This document shows positions 50,746 through 63,369 of a stretch of 64,000 nt of DNA, piece by piece. Numbering within the stretch: position 1 is the first letter of the stretch; every line of letters starts with the position of its first letter. The notes below the pieces were generated by a model that did no database searches, was not told where the DNA came from, and worked only from the letters and a program-made list of their open reading frames with translations. The DNA is from Combretum micranthum (taxonomy: Eukaryota > Streptophyta > Magnoliopsida > Myrtales > Combretaceae), in the NCBI GenBank assembly GCA_024138025.1, contig JAMXBD010001599.1, forward strand, positions 62,001-126,000, given 5' to 3'. A program made the position numbers and the translations under genes.

Positions 50746-50955
50746 TATAAGAGTTAGACCAAACAGAGGCTAACATGGTTTGCTCAATGAATATTGTGAA
50801 AAGGAAAGAATAATTCATGAAATAACTTTAGCTTTTCCCCCAAATCAGATGGAGTAGATAAAAGGAAAAATAGTATCTTAAAAGAAATTATAAGTTGTAT
50901 GCTTATTAGTTTTAATGCACTTGAAAATCTTCTAGGTGAAGTTATTATCAGCCCC
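50746..50955 (+). pseudogene. Ty1/copia relic, middle integrase
   Basis: Continues the integrase after the MITE, with NEYCEKERIIHEIT near 50790 and RKNSILKEII near 50867, ending at GEVIIS near 50950 where the similarity stops. The next part of the same protein appears at 58946. Confidence 0.75.
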
Positions 50956-52205
50956 GAAGGTATCTTAGTAGTAGCATACAATCCACCATGTATACTATTA
51001 CCAGTTATACCTTCAGAGATACATATTTTCAAATAAACATGATTTTAGTTGTATCGATAAGGAAGGATAAATACATGTAAGTCATAATTTAGTAAAATAA
51101 CTAACATCACAAGTCTGGAATATTATAATATTACAGATCATATTCCTATTCCATAAGTCTCCAAATACATAAATTGATATTTTAGATACTGACTATTTTA
51201 TAACTAAGAAATAAATGAATAACTTATCCCAAATGTCCTAAATTCTTCCAGCTTCTAACTCTTATTGGAGTCGTGCTCTTAGAAGAAACGAGCCAAGATC
51301 GTAGAATAAGCCTAAAAGGTCTCTAGGAATGTGAGCAAAACCACGGGCTCACTGAATAATCAGATATATTACACATCAAGCAAGTTCATTAATAATCATA
51401 TGTAATGAAACAATTAAACAAATGCTCAAAATACAAGTCCAGAAGATCTAGAATCCAAACAGGTAAGAGATTTATGCCCTCTCATCAAGATTGAAGGACC
51501 ATTACTTAATGACCTACCTGCCCAGAAGAAACTAAGTATATAGGAAAATCAACGATTTGTCGTTTTAGATTATCACTTTAATTTAAGGATATTTTAACTG
51601 ACCATTTCCTTGCATCAATCCATAAAAACTCCCTAACTATTAGTAATTTCAAAGCGATAGCACGGACGGTGCACTTCGTTGCCAATTAGTTCTCATGGAA
51701 CCATCGAAACAAAGATAATCTTGAATAGAACTAACAATTTTAGAAAAACCAAGTATTAACAGAGAACAGAAATACTAATACGTAGTAAGCTATCACACTT
51801 TTAAAATATGCAATAATATAGTTCATGTAATGCGTGACTGTTTTAATTATATAGTCAATATTTCTTAATCAAGTTTATGGTGATCATACATTACACACAA
51901 ACATTTATCATGCCTTTCTCAAGTCATCAAACAATTTGTATTATCACTCTTATGATCTTAGTTTGTCAACACAAACAAATAACTCGTATCACATACTCAA
52001 CAAATTTCCATATCAACCATATTATTATCTTTGCATTACATATGTCACTAGTTACAAGCACAAACAATGTAATAGATCTGAGTTGCTCACCTACTCATGA
52101 TGATCAGTCGTAATACTCCTCAGGAAAATCTACGAACTAATCAGTATCACCTATTGGACGAATAAATAATTTTAAATCAGATATATATGCATATATTTAT
52201 AAATG
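50956..52205. other. left part of the DNA inserted in the copia relic
   Basis: Non-coding. Phrases such as 'accacgggctcactgaataa' and 'tatgccctctcatcaaga' resemble plant LTR sequence, so this may be the remnant of another retrotransposon into which the solo LTR at 52211 inserted. Its own ends were not found. Confidence 0.4.
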
Positions 52206-52210
52206 AATCC

Positions 52211-55200
52211 TGTCACGCCCCAAAGAGTACCTTAAACGTAACAGTCCACCCCATTCAATATTAAAGCTTAAGTATGATAACCCTAATCATTCCTAGAAGC
52301 TTCGGTATTAAGTGTAAGGCATGCTCTCGCAACTTTAGAGGACCATACATGGAATTATGAAGCTTAAGAAGATACAATAACAACTTAAGAAAAGAGGATT
52401 CATGATATTCATTCATTCATAACAATTGTCTTACAAGTCTTAGGGGCATTCCCGTGCCAAAATATATATAAATCTATTACAATAGATTTTCTAAGAAGTT
52501 TACATCTTATCTAATACTAAACTTCATCTAAAGAAATTCCTTAACCAAAATGGATAATACCTGCTGTAGGGTTCACGTGGCGTCAACCACAAATATGTAA
52601 ACTGCAAAAGATATCTATAAGGGTATAAGCTAATAAGCTTAGTGAGAATTATTTCCATAAGTAAAATCTTGTATAGTAGAAATTTCAAACAAGTTATTTA
52701 AGCAATCAAGTGAAATGCAACTTATACGTGAGCAAATAAAGCATATAGTTTTCCTGGAACTATCTGTTGAATGGATTTACGCCCTCCATTTGGAGTTTGG
52801 TGATGTATAATCTCAAAACAAGTAGTTTTAGTTAAGTTATACTTTTGATCATTACCGCCAAGCATATAAAGTCTACTCAGGTTGAGCCATGCTTCCGGAT
52901 TTCCGCAAGCATTGGTTTGATTTCATGTCGCCAAGCAATCGCTTTCGATCATAACCACCAAGTGTTGCTTTCGACCGTGTTTCTATCATTTTCACCCAAA
53001 GATAATAACACCATGTACTGTGACTCATTTCGTGGTATGCATGACTCAATTTCTTTAAGATATCATAGCATCATTATTATCAAATTTAAGATGATCATAG
53101 AATTTCATACATATCAAGTGCTATACTAAAACAAACATTTACTTACAATCAATTCCAGCTTCGATATTCTTAGAATTCTTTCAACAATTTTCACATACAT
53201 ATCAATTTGTCTTGTCTTAATTCTAATGCGACTAAACTATAAGCACAATCAAGTAAAGCGTTTTAAGAAAATAAACTCACGATGCTATGTCGATACTTCT
53301 TCTAAATGGATGAGTCGCTCAAACAATCCACTTAGTCGAAATAATCCTCGAGGTACGAGTATTCTTCCTCATAATCAGTTAATCAAAGAAAATACCCAAA
53401 ATAAGTATTTCTTGATAACTTTCTTGAGACTTATGTAAATTATGTCATAAGAACATCAAAGTTCATATAAAAGATGATTCCAATTTAAAATGGCCATAAC
53501 TTGGTCATCTTAACTCGGAATTGCGTACATAATATACCGATTTCTATCTATTCGAAAATATCTATCTATTTCTAAAACTATTTTCATCAAACTAGATCAT
53601 TTAGGATCCGAAAAAGTAGGGATCAAATTCACCACGAATTTTCCTATCCCAAAAACATTTTGTTTCAAACATTAAACCATCTAAAAATTACTTTGATAAA
53701 TACTTAGTTATCTATATAGTTGAGAAATTCCTTTTTCATAGATATAGCCCACATTTCATTTATGCTCAAGTGTTTGTTGTCTAACCAAATTTCTCGAGTA
53801 AAACAATATTAATTAAAAATGTAGAAAACCATAGTTTACAAGAAATCCATTTTGTAAATCTTTTAAAATGAATATTTTGATTCTTTTGTTTCAAGGAATT
53901 ATTTCATGTTTACCTTACTATTTTTCTTAAAGACTTTTTAATACTATTAGATTTCTCTATTTTCCTTTTAGGGTTTTTCAATATTGGTGTCATTTTTTCT
54001 ATTAATTTTTCTATGCAATTTTTCCTTGATCTTTACTTTGGAAAATCTTTGTTTAAAAAACTCTCATTCCCTTATGGGGTTTTCTTATATTATGTTTTTA
54101 TGGAAAACATTTTAGTATCAAAAGTCTTCTTCTTTTGGAAAACAAGGTAATATAAAAATGATTAAAAAGCTTTTCAAAACAAGAGTAGTTTTTAGAATTG
54201 TAGTGAGTTCTTCCTAAAGTTTTGAAAAGAACAAATTTACTTTTGTTAAACTATAGATTCTAACTTTCATATAAAATAATTTTTAGGTGATAAAATCTCT
54301 TTTTTGTAAAAGTATAATTGAAGCTTAAAGATTTGGACAACAATCTTTATGTGCATGATTATGAGAAATAATAACAAGTAAAAATAACATAAATAATAAA
54401 TAAAGTCAAGTATTGGGAGTCTTAGCTTCTTCAAGGCTCCCGAGACTAAGAAATATACTAGTCCCAAAATGAAAGAAAATAAAAGAAAGAAATTGTTTTG
54501 ACTTAATGAGGACAAGTCTAAGACTAGAGACTAGTCTTAAAACAACATGAAATAAATAAATTACGAAGAAAGAAATAAATAAATTACTTTGCATGAAAGT
54601 AAATAAATTACAAGTAAGCTTATATGCTCTAAAATATATATATATATATGTAGATACATAATTATACCTAGTTGGATATAATAACAATAATAATATGAAC
54701 AAGGTAAAGTAACAATATAAATAGATATTCATGAACAAGAATAATACATGAACATAGTGTAGCTTCCATAACATTTAGTTTTTGAAAACTCACACCATGG
54801 TCATGTAAAGTTATACGACATGGGAAGAAGAATTTGTAAAGAAAAGTTTACCTAAAGAGGGTTTTTGGAGTATTATGTGTGAATGGGTTTTGTGTATGTA
54901 GAAAGTGGTTTGAGAGTATTTTGAGAAAGTTTTGAGAGTGTATGTGGAGAGAGTATTGAGAGAAAAATTTTGGAGAGATTTGGTAGTGAATTTGTGAGTA
55001 GTAATTGTGTGAAAGAAGTGAAAGAGGAGGAAGGTATTTATAGGAAAACGAGGAGAGAATTTTGTGTGATTTAAATAAAGAAAAATTGGAAAAAAATGAG
55101 AGAGAGAGCGACAAGGGGGGTGCGTCAGCCACTATTTGAGAGAGGGAAGAGAGAGTTTTATTTTTGTATTTTTGTTGATTAAATGTAATAATAAGTAAAG

Positions 55201-55758
55201 TAGATGTGAAATAAAGTTACGAGAAAGGTAAAAAGTAAAGATAATAGGTGTATAGAGTGTAAGAACAGGTGTTAGAAAATGTAGAGATAAATGAATAGTA
55301 TAGAATAGTAATGAATAGTATAATGTAAAGTAGATATGACTAATAAAATACTGGTAGTAAGAAAATACGTACATAATTACGATATCTGATATTTTTACTT
55401 ACCGAAAAATTATAAAACTGATATTTTTGAAAACCTTACATTTTTACGAATCTAACGATATATTCGAAATATTTTTACCATTCCGAACCCCGGGACAAGT
55501 TTTTCAAGAATTGTATTCGCTCGGGTTCAAAACGATTTGTGGTTTTATTAATCTAATCTATTTAAGTTTTCTTATGTTATTACAAACTATTTTATATACT
55601 AATCTCTTACTTACTTTCTTAGGGTTGCGAACACGGGGTTGCCGAACTTAAACTATTTCGTCTAACTAGGGTTTTGTTGACTTTAGTGTTTTTTGTTGAC
55701 CTTCCGATTGGGGTTTAAGCTAAACCGATCACAAAACTTTGGGGGTTTACAAATTACA
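52211..55758 (-). mobile_element. solo LTR, 3548 bp (minus orientation), perfect target duplication
   Basis: On the plus strand it starts TGTCACGCCCC and ends AAATTACA. Identical 5-bp repeats AATCC flank it at 52206-52210 and 55759-55763. It matches the element at 31225-34873 in reverse orientation, including the TATA region and conserved low-complexity open frames (54406-54774 against 32207-32536). The absence of an internal region with intact flanks shows formation by recombination between the two LTRs of one insertion. Confidence 0.9.
55035..55042 (-). promoter_or_regulatory. TATA box of the minus-strand solo LTR
   Basis: TATAAATA on the minus strand, at the same relative place as in the other copy. 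Confidence 0.65.
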
Positions 55759-55763
55759 AATCC

Positions 55764-56366
55764 TACATGTTATCTAAGTGTCCTAAAACTAGTTTTTATC
55801 TTTGCTAGATCTATATTATCTTTTCTAAGTTATTATTTATTGATAAGTAAGAAATTTAAAATATTTTATTTTTAGCAGATAATTATAGAGTTTGTATTCA
55901 ATAATTCAGGATTTTATCATCATCATCATCATCATTATTTTTATAATGTTCTTTAGTTTGGTCACCTTATGGCAACTGATATTTATTTTCTATCATCTAT
56001 TTTCATTATGTTTCTCTTGATCTCATTTCATATTAATATCTGCTATTTATAGAAATTTCAATATTCTTAATTATAACTTCTTCATATTTTCCATCATTAT
56101 ATACTTACTTATATAAAATAATATCCTAATCTAATCTTTTTGTTTAATATAACAAAACTGTTTCTTATTTGTAACGGTTACCAAAGTTTAATACTTAACA
56201 AATATTTAAGCATACTAATCTTAAAATATTTATATTTATTTATTAAATTTTATGTTCTGTCTCACCTTATATATATATATACATATATATAAATATATAA
56301 GCTTCGGACAAAACGCATTTCATCCAGGGAAAATTTGCATATACATCGGCACGCTGCTGATATTTG
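55764..56366. other. AT-rich insert DNA with (CAT)n
   Basis: Non-coding; a (CAT)n microsatellite lies at about 55918-55935 and a (TA)n stretch at 56268-56300. Part of the sequence separating the two copia halves. Confidence 0.5.
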
Positions 56367-56604
56367 CACATTTTTACGTTTCAAAATTTTATGTAATATG
56401 TTTTAATGTAAGCTAGGTCGAAGGCTGCCAGCTTACCCATGGACGTCACCAGCCTTGGAAATGTACATCATTGGTGTTCATGCATTTTTACGCGTAACAA
56501 AATTTTTGCATAGCATCGTTCTAGTGTAAGCTAGCTTGAAGGCTGCCAGCCTACCTGTGTATACCTCCGACTTTGCCCTATAGTTATTGGCGTAGGGCAA
56601 CCGT
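56367..56604. repeat. tandem duplication of about 119 bp
   Basis: Two diverged units: 'gtaagctaggtcgaaggctg'+'ccagcttaccc' (56408) and 'gtaagctagcttgaaggctg'+'ccagcctacct' (56527), each preceded by a 'catttttacg...aaaatttt' stretch. Less AT-rich than its surroundings; origin unknown. Confidence 0.7.
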
Positions 56605-56734
56605 ACACACTGTTCACCATCTTCTTTGTTTTTTCCTGGTTCGAAGTTCATTTTTATTATACCATATATGTATTTTACTTGCATGTTTGATTATTTTTTA
56701 CTATTTTATCATGATCCTCAATTATTGTTCGTGA

Positions 56735-57649
56735 TAGGATTATGCACAGTACGGTTTTGTTCGGTTTGTACCTCGAACAGAACCACACCATATTTTACGA
56801 TTCGGTTTTTATTTTAAATTTGAACCTAACCATATGGTTCGGTTTGTAATTTTTTCGAACTGAAAAAAAAAACGATTTCGGTAAGGTTCGATTTGCGGTT
56901 CGAACCGTTTTTTTCATAAGATAAAAAATATATTCTATCGAAAAACTTCTATTACATATTTCTTACCACTAATGTAAATATAAACAATAATATTTTAAAT
57001 TAGTCATTTACTAAATAAACATGTAAAACTTATAGGAAGGAAGTGATTCCATCTATTATAAAATTATAATTGTGACTAGTGTTATTTTTTTAATTATCTT
57101 GAACTTTAATGGTATACTAGACTTTATCTCAATATAAGACATAAAATTTAATTCGTAGTATACTTCTAACTAACATATTATCAATTATATAAATCAATAA
57201 GTAACTAAATAATAGAAGTAGATTAATTAGTAAGAGAAATTGAAAAGAAATATGCAGAAGTTAGAATACTAGAAGTTAAAATCTAAAATCTATCTTACTT
57301 ATAGATAACATAACAATTAAAATATATTATGAAAAATCTAATTTTATTTTAATGAATAATACATATAAAACAATTAATTGTTTTTTAAAATTTGTGACGT
57401 AGTTATGTATCATTAATAAAACAATTAAGAGTAAAAATATTATATTTAATTTTTTTAATATATAAAACGGTTCGGTTCGGTTCGAACCATACGATTAGGT
57501 TCATGGTCCCGAACCGAACCGTGAATCATTTTCTCTTCATTGAACCGAACCACGAACCGAACCATTTTAAAAAAGAATCGAAATTTTGGTGCGGTTCGGT
57601 CCGGTTCGATTCGGTTCACGGTTCGGTTCGTTTTTTTTGCATTGCCCTA
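56735..57649. mobile_element. 915-bp hAT-type MITE
   Basis: Inverted ends TAGGATTATGCA and TGCATTGCCCTA. Perfect 8-bp target duplication GTTCGTGA at 56727-56734 and 57650-57657. Both subterminal zones are packed with CGGTTCGG/CCGAACCG motifs around an AT-rich, non-coding centre. The same architecture as the element at 8193, but the ends differ, so it is a different family. Confidence 0.9.
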
Positions 57650-57657
57650 GTTCGTGA

Positions 57658-58945
57658 TATACTGATACGTATATCAACTCATAATCATCATAACATATGA
57701 TTTCTTAGCTTCTATATATATCATGATATTATCTTGTTTGAAGCTGTTATAAAGATGTTTAAACCCTCACCTAGACTTGGTACTAACCTAAGTTAATAAG
57801 AACATTGTTTAATCTAATGTTTAATGCATATATTAACTTAAAACAAATTTTACTTACCTTAATTGCTGGTTTCCTAAGCTGGAGCTTTGCCACTTGTATG
57901 TTTTGTTAGCTTTATTTGTGCTATTACTTATGGGTCTATTTGTATTTTATGGTGCAAGTAAGAGGTGAATATAGCTGCTCATAATGTGTTCAAGTGTTTT
58001 GTTTCTTTGTTCATTAAAGTGGTATCTTTATAGAAGAAATGACAGCAACTTCCAGGGGTGTTTTCGGCCAAGAAGAGGAAAATTTCTCCACAAAATCCCA
58101 TGTGTCTTGCATAATTTCTATTGCATTAAATGAGATGCTATTTGGGCAAATTTTATTGGCTTTCACTACTCCTCATCTTGACTTTATCAATCCTATTTGG
58201 CCTATTTGCTTGCAAATTTTCAGCTAGGAGATTTGGAGAATTTTAATCGCAAATTCATGCTATTTCCACCAAAATTGTACAACTAATGTTGTAATTTTAT
58301 TTATTTAATTAATTATCTTAGTTTTAAGATATTTTATCAAGCTAAATGAGTATATTTATATCAATTATTTAGGAGTCTTGTCTCCAAAAATTTATGTAAA
58401 GCTTCTATAAATTTTCTCGATTATCTTTAAGTTCAATTTTGAGTTTAAAATTTACGCGATTAAGTATTTTTAGGGTTTTATCTCATGCGATTAGGGTTTT
58501 CTAAGCTTAATAGACCAATTTCGGTTTCAATTTCCAAGAGCTTTAGAATTCTCTAACCAGAACAATGGTATAATCCAAACATTTATTTGAAGTCTAGATT
58601 GCTAGTTATGCGTCTGTTTTTGTTCCTATTGTGTATTTATAACTCTAACGGTTCATCCTTAAATTATCTTTTTCTAACTATAAGCTTTATTGATTATTTA
58701 CTTTTAATGCATTTGAAGTCTTATCTTAGTTATTACTATATTTTGAGTTTTTGAAATCCACTACGAAATCTTGTCTTTGGTATTTATTACTATCTAGGGA
58801 ACTTCGTTTTAGGATTTGAAATTATATATAAGTCCATCACTACTCGTAGTTTATTTTAGGATCATTGTTGAGTCCTACATTGACCTTCTATTTTTATATT
58901 TTTATTTTTGTTTATTTTTACTAGTATGAAAAATTCTTGGGATTT
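57658..58945. other. right part of the DNA inserted in the copia relic
   Basis: Non-coding DNA up to the point where copia similarity resumes. No boundary matching the left junction at 50956 was found, so the insert may result from several events. Confidence 0.4.
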
Positions 58946-60640
58946 ACAGTTATATTAACTGCATATCACTTGAAAAATAGGATGCCTTATAAGTGAATAG
59001 GAAAAATACCTTATGAACTTTTATTCTCCTAAGTTAACATATTTGAAAGTGTGGAGGTGTTTTGTTAAAATAATGTTCATAGATCCTAAGGAAATGAAAA
59101 TAGGTTCAAGAACTTCTGATTGTATGTTTATTAGATTTGTTGAATACAGTGCTACATATAGATTTCTTGTTTTAAAAATTGATGTCTTAGATTGCAATAC
59201 CATTATTAAGACAAAAAATATCAAATTCTTTGAACCTATTTTTCCTTTAAATTCCAAAAATATTTCTTATGCATCAATTTTTTTTTTATATTACTCATGC
59301 ATTAGTTTTTGAAATGTTGTTGAAAATGAGGGTTTGAGAAGAAGTAAAAGATCAAGGAAAGAAAATTTTTGGAAATTATTTTCACACTTATCTTGTTGAA
59401 AATGATCCTTTAACTTTTTCGGATGCAATTTCCTTTCCTTATGCAACTTTTTGGAAGGAAGTCATTAAATTTGAAATTGAGCTATTTTACAAAATAAAAC
59501 TTGTGAATTGGTTAGTTTGCCTTATTGAGCAAAACCTATTGGTAAATTACACTAAAATATAGCAACGTTTTGAGGTATGTTCATTTAAGGTATTAATATT
59601 TCTAGTAATTAAAAAGAAATATCAACGTTTCACAAAGTGAATCAAATGAGATATCAATATTTTGCATAGTTCATTTAAGGTATCAACACTTTGATTAGTT
59701 TTCAATTAAGTTTCTAAAATTTTTATTAATGGTCAATTATTAATATCTTATTTAACCTTGCAAAATGTTGATACCCATTTTTAACTATTTGAAATATTGA
59801 TATTTAATGATTTATCCCTAAATCTTGATTTCTCTTTTAAACTACTTCAAACGTTGACATTTTAATTAAATTTATCTTCGAACGATGATACCTTTCGATT
59901 AATTTATCTGATTGTAAATAGATTTTTAAAAGGAAATTAAATCCTGATGGTTCAATTGATAAAATATAAAGCTAAACTTGTTATAAAGGTTTTACTCAAA
60001 AGTGAAATGTTAACTAATTTGGTACTTTTGCCCATGTAACTAGAATTTATTCTATTTGTGTTTTTATTGCTTTGGATTCAATTCATGAACTTTTTATTCA
60101 TCAAATGGATGTCTAGACAACATTTTTAAATGATGACTTAGAAGAAGAAATTTACATCATACAACTTGAAAATGTGTTGTTCCTAGTGAAGAAATTCAAG
60201 TCTGCAAACTTCTTAAATCTTTATATGGTTTAAAATAAGCTTCAAACTAATGGCACGAGAAATTTCAAACTAATGGCATGAGAAATTCTATTAGGTTTTT
60301 GTTAAAAAATGGTTTCTCTTTTATTAAAGTTGATAACTATGTTTGTTCAAAACTATTTTTTTTTATGGTGATTGTGAGATTATATGCTTATGTGTAAACA
60401 ATATGTTTATCTTTGGTATTAGTCTTAATATAATGTGTAAAACAAAGTATTTTCTTGCTTGCAAATTTGATAAGAAAGACATGAGTGAAGCAAGTGTTTT
60501 TTATATGTCTAAATCACAAGGAAGGATAATATATCATGCTATCACAAGAATCTTATGTGGAGAATCTTTTTAAGAAGTTTGAATACTTTGATGTCACTCC
60601 AGTATATAGCTAAAGTGAATTATGAGGAATATGCTTTTTT
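58946..60640 (+). pseudogene. Ty1/copia relic, end of integrase and reverse transcriptase
   Basis: Resumes with LTAYHLKNRMPYK and a 99-codon open stretch (59013-59312: YLKVWRCFVKIMF, IGSRTSDCMFIRF, YRFLVLKIDVLDCNTI), the typical end of copia integrase. After an insertion (about 59540-59912) come reverse transcriptase pieces: FKRKLNPDGSIDK near 59930, a degraded HQMDV near 60100, a LLKSLYGLK-like piece near 60210. The catalytic YVDDM motif reads CVNNM near 60390, both Asp changed to Asn. It fades after 60600 with ENLFKKFEYFDVTPV. The sequence order follows directly from 50955, so both halves probably come from one element. Confidence 0.85.
59540..59912. mobile_element. about 370-bp insertion in the copia reverse transcriptase
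   Basis: The copia reading breaks at PIG (about 59540) and resumes at CK.IFKRKLN (about 59913). The insert has inverted, poorly matching ends ('aaattacact' against 'aaattaatcg' in reverse) and 'gttcatttaaggtatcaac' phrases shared with the arms of the Mutator-like element at 19496. Probably a decayed member of a related family. Confidence 0.55.
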
Positions 60641-60659
60641 ATTTTCAATTATCAAATTT

Positions 60660-61765
60660 ACCGTTATTGGCAAGTTATCTTAAGACAGTGCTTAGCATGC
60701 CTGAAGCTCCCATACGAAAATTTCAATCAATATATACTACATGCAATCAATAAGCTATGAGGATATTTCTTACATAGGAAAGTGTCATGATACTAATAAC
60801 TGACTTACAATGGCAAAAAGCTTAAAGACATGGATCAAATGCCAAAAAAAACTCTCCTAAAGATCAATTCATGATTTATAGTCTTTGAGCTGCCCTATTA
60901 AGGCACCAATAGACCTAATTTACTTATCTAAATGGTGTGAACAACTTTGGCAATTTGTTTTTTTACTTACTCCAATTACCATAGATAGATTCGATTGCTT
61001 TTTTCTTTCCACCCCACAATTGTCTCTTTATCATACATGCTAAAATGTGTCTTTGATAGTCCATTTGAGGATGGAGATCTTGATATGAAGTATATTTCTT
61101 ACTTGACTTAGAAAACATTGCCCTAAGATGCTTTGATCTAAATGTGAATGGTCATGTTTAAGCTTTCAATCGACACATGTGTGTAGACCTTCAATTATTG
61201 TAAACACAAAATCAGTGTATATGTGCTTTTAACGTGCACAAAGTTGTCATTTACACCCCTTACCCCCTTTCCTCTTTATGCAAACAATAGACTTCACCTT
61301 TTATATAACTTTTCAACACAATAATTGTAATGATGCTTAATGTGGAATTTCTTCAATGCATATATCAAGTTAGACTTTGTCATAAACCGCATTTCTTTCT
61401 TCAATTCATTACCAAAACTAAGATCATCTAAAGTTAAAAAGTCCTGCCAATACGATATGTAACCATCACTTACATCTATCTTATTAAGAAATAAAATTGG
61501 CTCTTTAAAAGACTTGTTAGCCAGTTGGGTAGCATGAGAATTGAGAGACAGTGACCTGTTAGGTGTGGCTATCTCAAAATTAACCCATGGCCAACATCTA
61601 CATTCTCTTAATTAACCAACTAACTATCTAAATCTGTCTCCTCTAAAACATTCTCCATCTCTTTCTTACTGTCTTTTTGGATGGGTAAATTTTCTTCTTC
61701 CTTTGCTTATTTTATACAAGAGCATTCAAAGACTGATACACATGAGAGGAATGGCGTATATTAGT
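60660..61765 (-). pseudogene. MuDR (Mutator) transposase relic
   Basis: Reading the minus strand with frame changes gives pieces typical of plant MuDR transposases in order: an acidic N-terminal part, FGNELKKEMRFMTKSNLIYALKKFH split by a stop (about 61430-61360), HTCVD...DHSHLD near 61160, IKISILKWTIKDTF near 61060, a KAIESIYGNW-like piece near 60990, and FFLAFDPCL...HCKSVISI near 60840, the start of the MULE domain. Many stops, no intact catalytic domain and no bounded ends. The last part (60668-60735) resembles 35870-35990. Unrelated in frame and sequence to the conserved gene at 13.7-16 kb. Confidence 0.7.
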
Positions 61766-61769
61766 TTGA

Positions 61770-63365
61770 CTCAAAGCAATTTGCTCCTAAGGCATGACAT
61801 TGTTGTTGCCTTATAACTTGATAAATAGCTGCTAAATGCATAAAATTCCTTATGCTCGAGCAAATGTAAAAAAGAGTTTCAACATCATCATCATCATTAT
61901 TGATGGGTTATAGCACAAATTATAGCCAAAATTCTTTGCTATAAACTATTAACTGTCTATGAAACACTTATGTTATATATATTTAATTGTAATTTTTATT
62001 TTTAATCTTGAAACTGAAAAAAGGTAGCCTTAGCATTGAGTTTCAGTTTAATACACACACACACACATATAAAGAGAGAGGGAGATCCATCAAAAGTTCT
62101 TTTTTTTTTTTCATCAACAAATTTAGGCATGTCATTAATGTAATTATGCTAAGCCATAAATATTATAAGTCATTATTTCAAAATTAGATATGAATGAATT
62201 CAAAAATAAAATGTTACTTGTTTTTATTAATAAAAAAGAAAAATTGAATACATCAGTTAATTTTAAGTTTATCTAATATAATTAAGATATTTTAAATTTT
62301 TAAATAATAATAGAAATTTTATTTCTTTGAATGTTGTCAAAATAATATATACAAGCTAGATTAAAAGTATAAAAAAAAATCAATAAGCATCACAAATTTA
62401 AAATTTTAAAAAGAAAAAAATAATTTGCTTAATATTACAACTTGGACTTTCTAATATTACCCATTGTAATTTTTATATATTATAGTTCTTGTAATAGAAT
62501 ATGCTATTTAATTAAACGCATAAAAAATTACTACAAAGAGATTCACAACCTTAGATTGTGACCTCAAGATAGATATTGAGAGCAAATAAAATTTTTGTTG
62601 CATAAACTTTTAAGTAACAAAATTACAAAATTTTGATGCAATTAGATCTTTTTCGTGTAATGATATATTACATGATTTCATGGTGTTTTTTTTTTTTTTT
62701 AAAGTGCCTTGAGTGGTTTCTCACTGCTCACTAGCTTTAGTGGTGCTGGTTAATGAGTCCAAAGAGACTTACAATATTTCAATAAAATGGTAGTTTTTCA
62801 TCAAGATCAATCATATACAATTCCCTTTTTTACTTTAAAATGAAATGTAAAATAGTTGGAAAAAAATTGCTAATAAAATGTTTCTCCAATAAAACACATA
62901 CATAAAAATACATAAATATCGTTTTCTATTTGACATTTGTTCACTAGGTACTCGATAACATTATTATTAATGAAATTTAATTTTTCGAATAACAAGCGTT
63001 CAGAAGTATAAAGCTTTTTGAAAAAGGTAAGTAATAGGTAAATGCAATTTTGATTTTTCCTCTGCTGCACTAGTGAAAATTTTGAAATTGAAAAAAATCT
63101 TCCTTTACTAATAAATAATAAGTAATGTAATTGTTATAGCATTAATATATAAATAAAAACAACCGAACAATCCCTTATCCATTGGTTATTTGATTATGTG
63201 TTTTTTAAATGCCTTAGCTCTTACACCAATTTCACACCATACTTTAAAATAAAATCCTAATGGGATTTGACCCATATTGGATTTGGAGCCAAAATTAATT
63301 TAGTGCGGATTTGATTTGAAATAAAGTTAAATGATGATGAATAAGATTTATAGGATAATGGCAGA
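61770..63365. other. gene-free DNA with microsatellites
   Basis: A (CA)n run at about 62053-62067 and poly(T) at 62100-62111 and 62687-62700. No coding, RNA or bounded element recognised. Confidence 0.5.
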
Positions 63366-63369
63366 CCAA

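Noticed and set aside
57503..57700. Short frame with repeated RFDSVHGSVRF-like peptide
   Set aside because: It comes from CGGTTCGG subterminal repeats of the hAT MITE and runs past the element's end.
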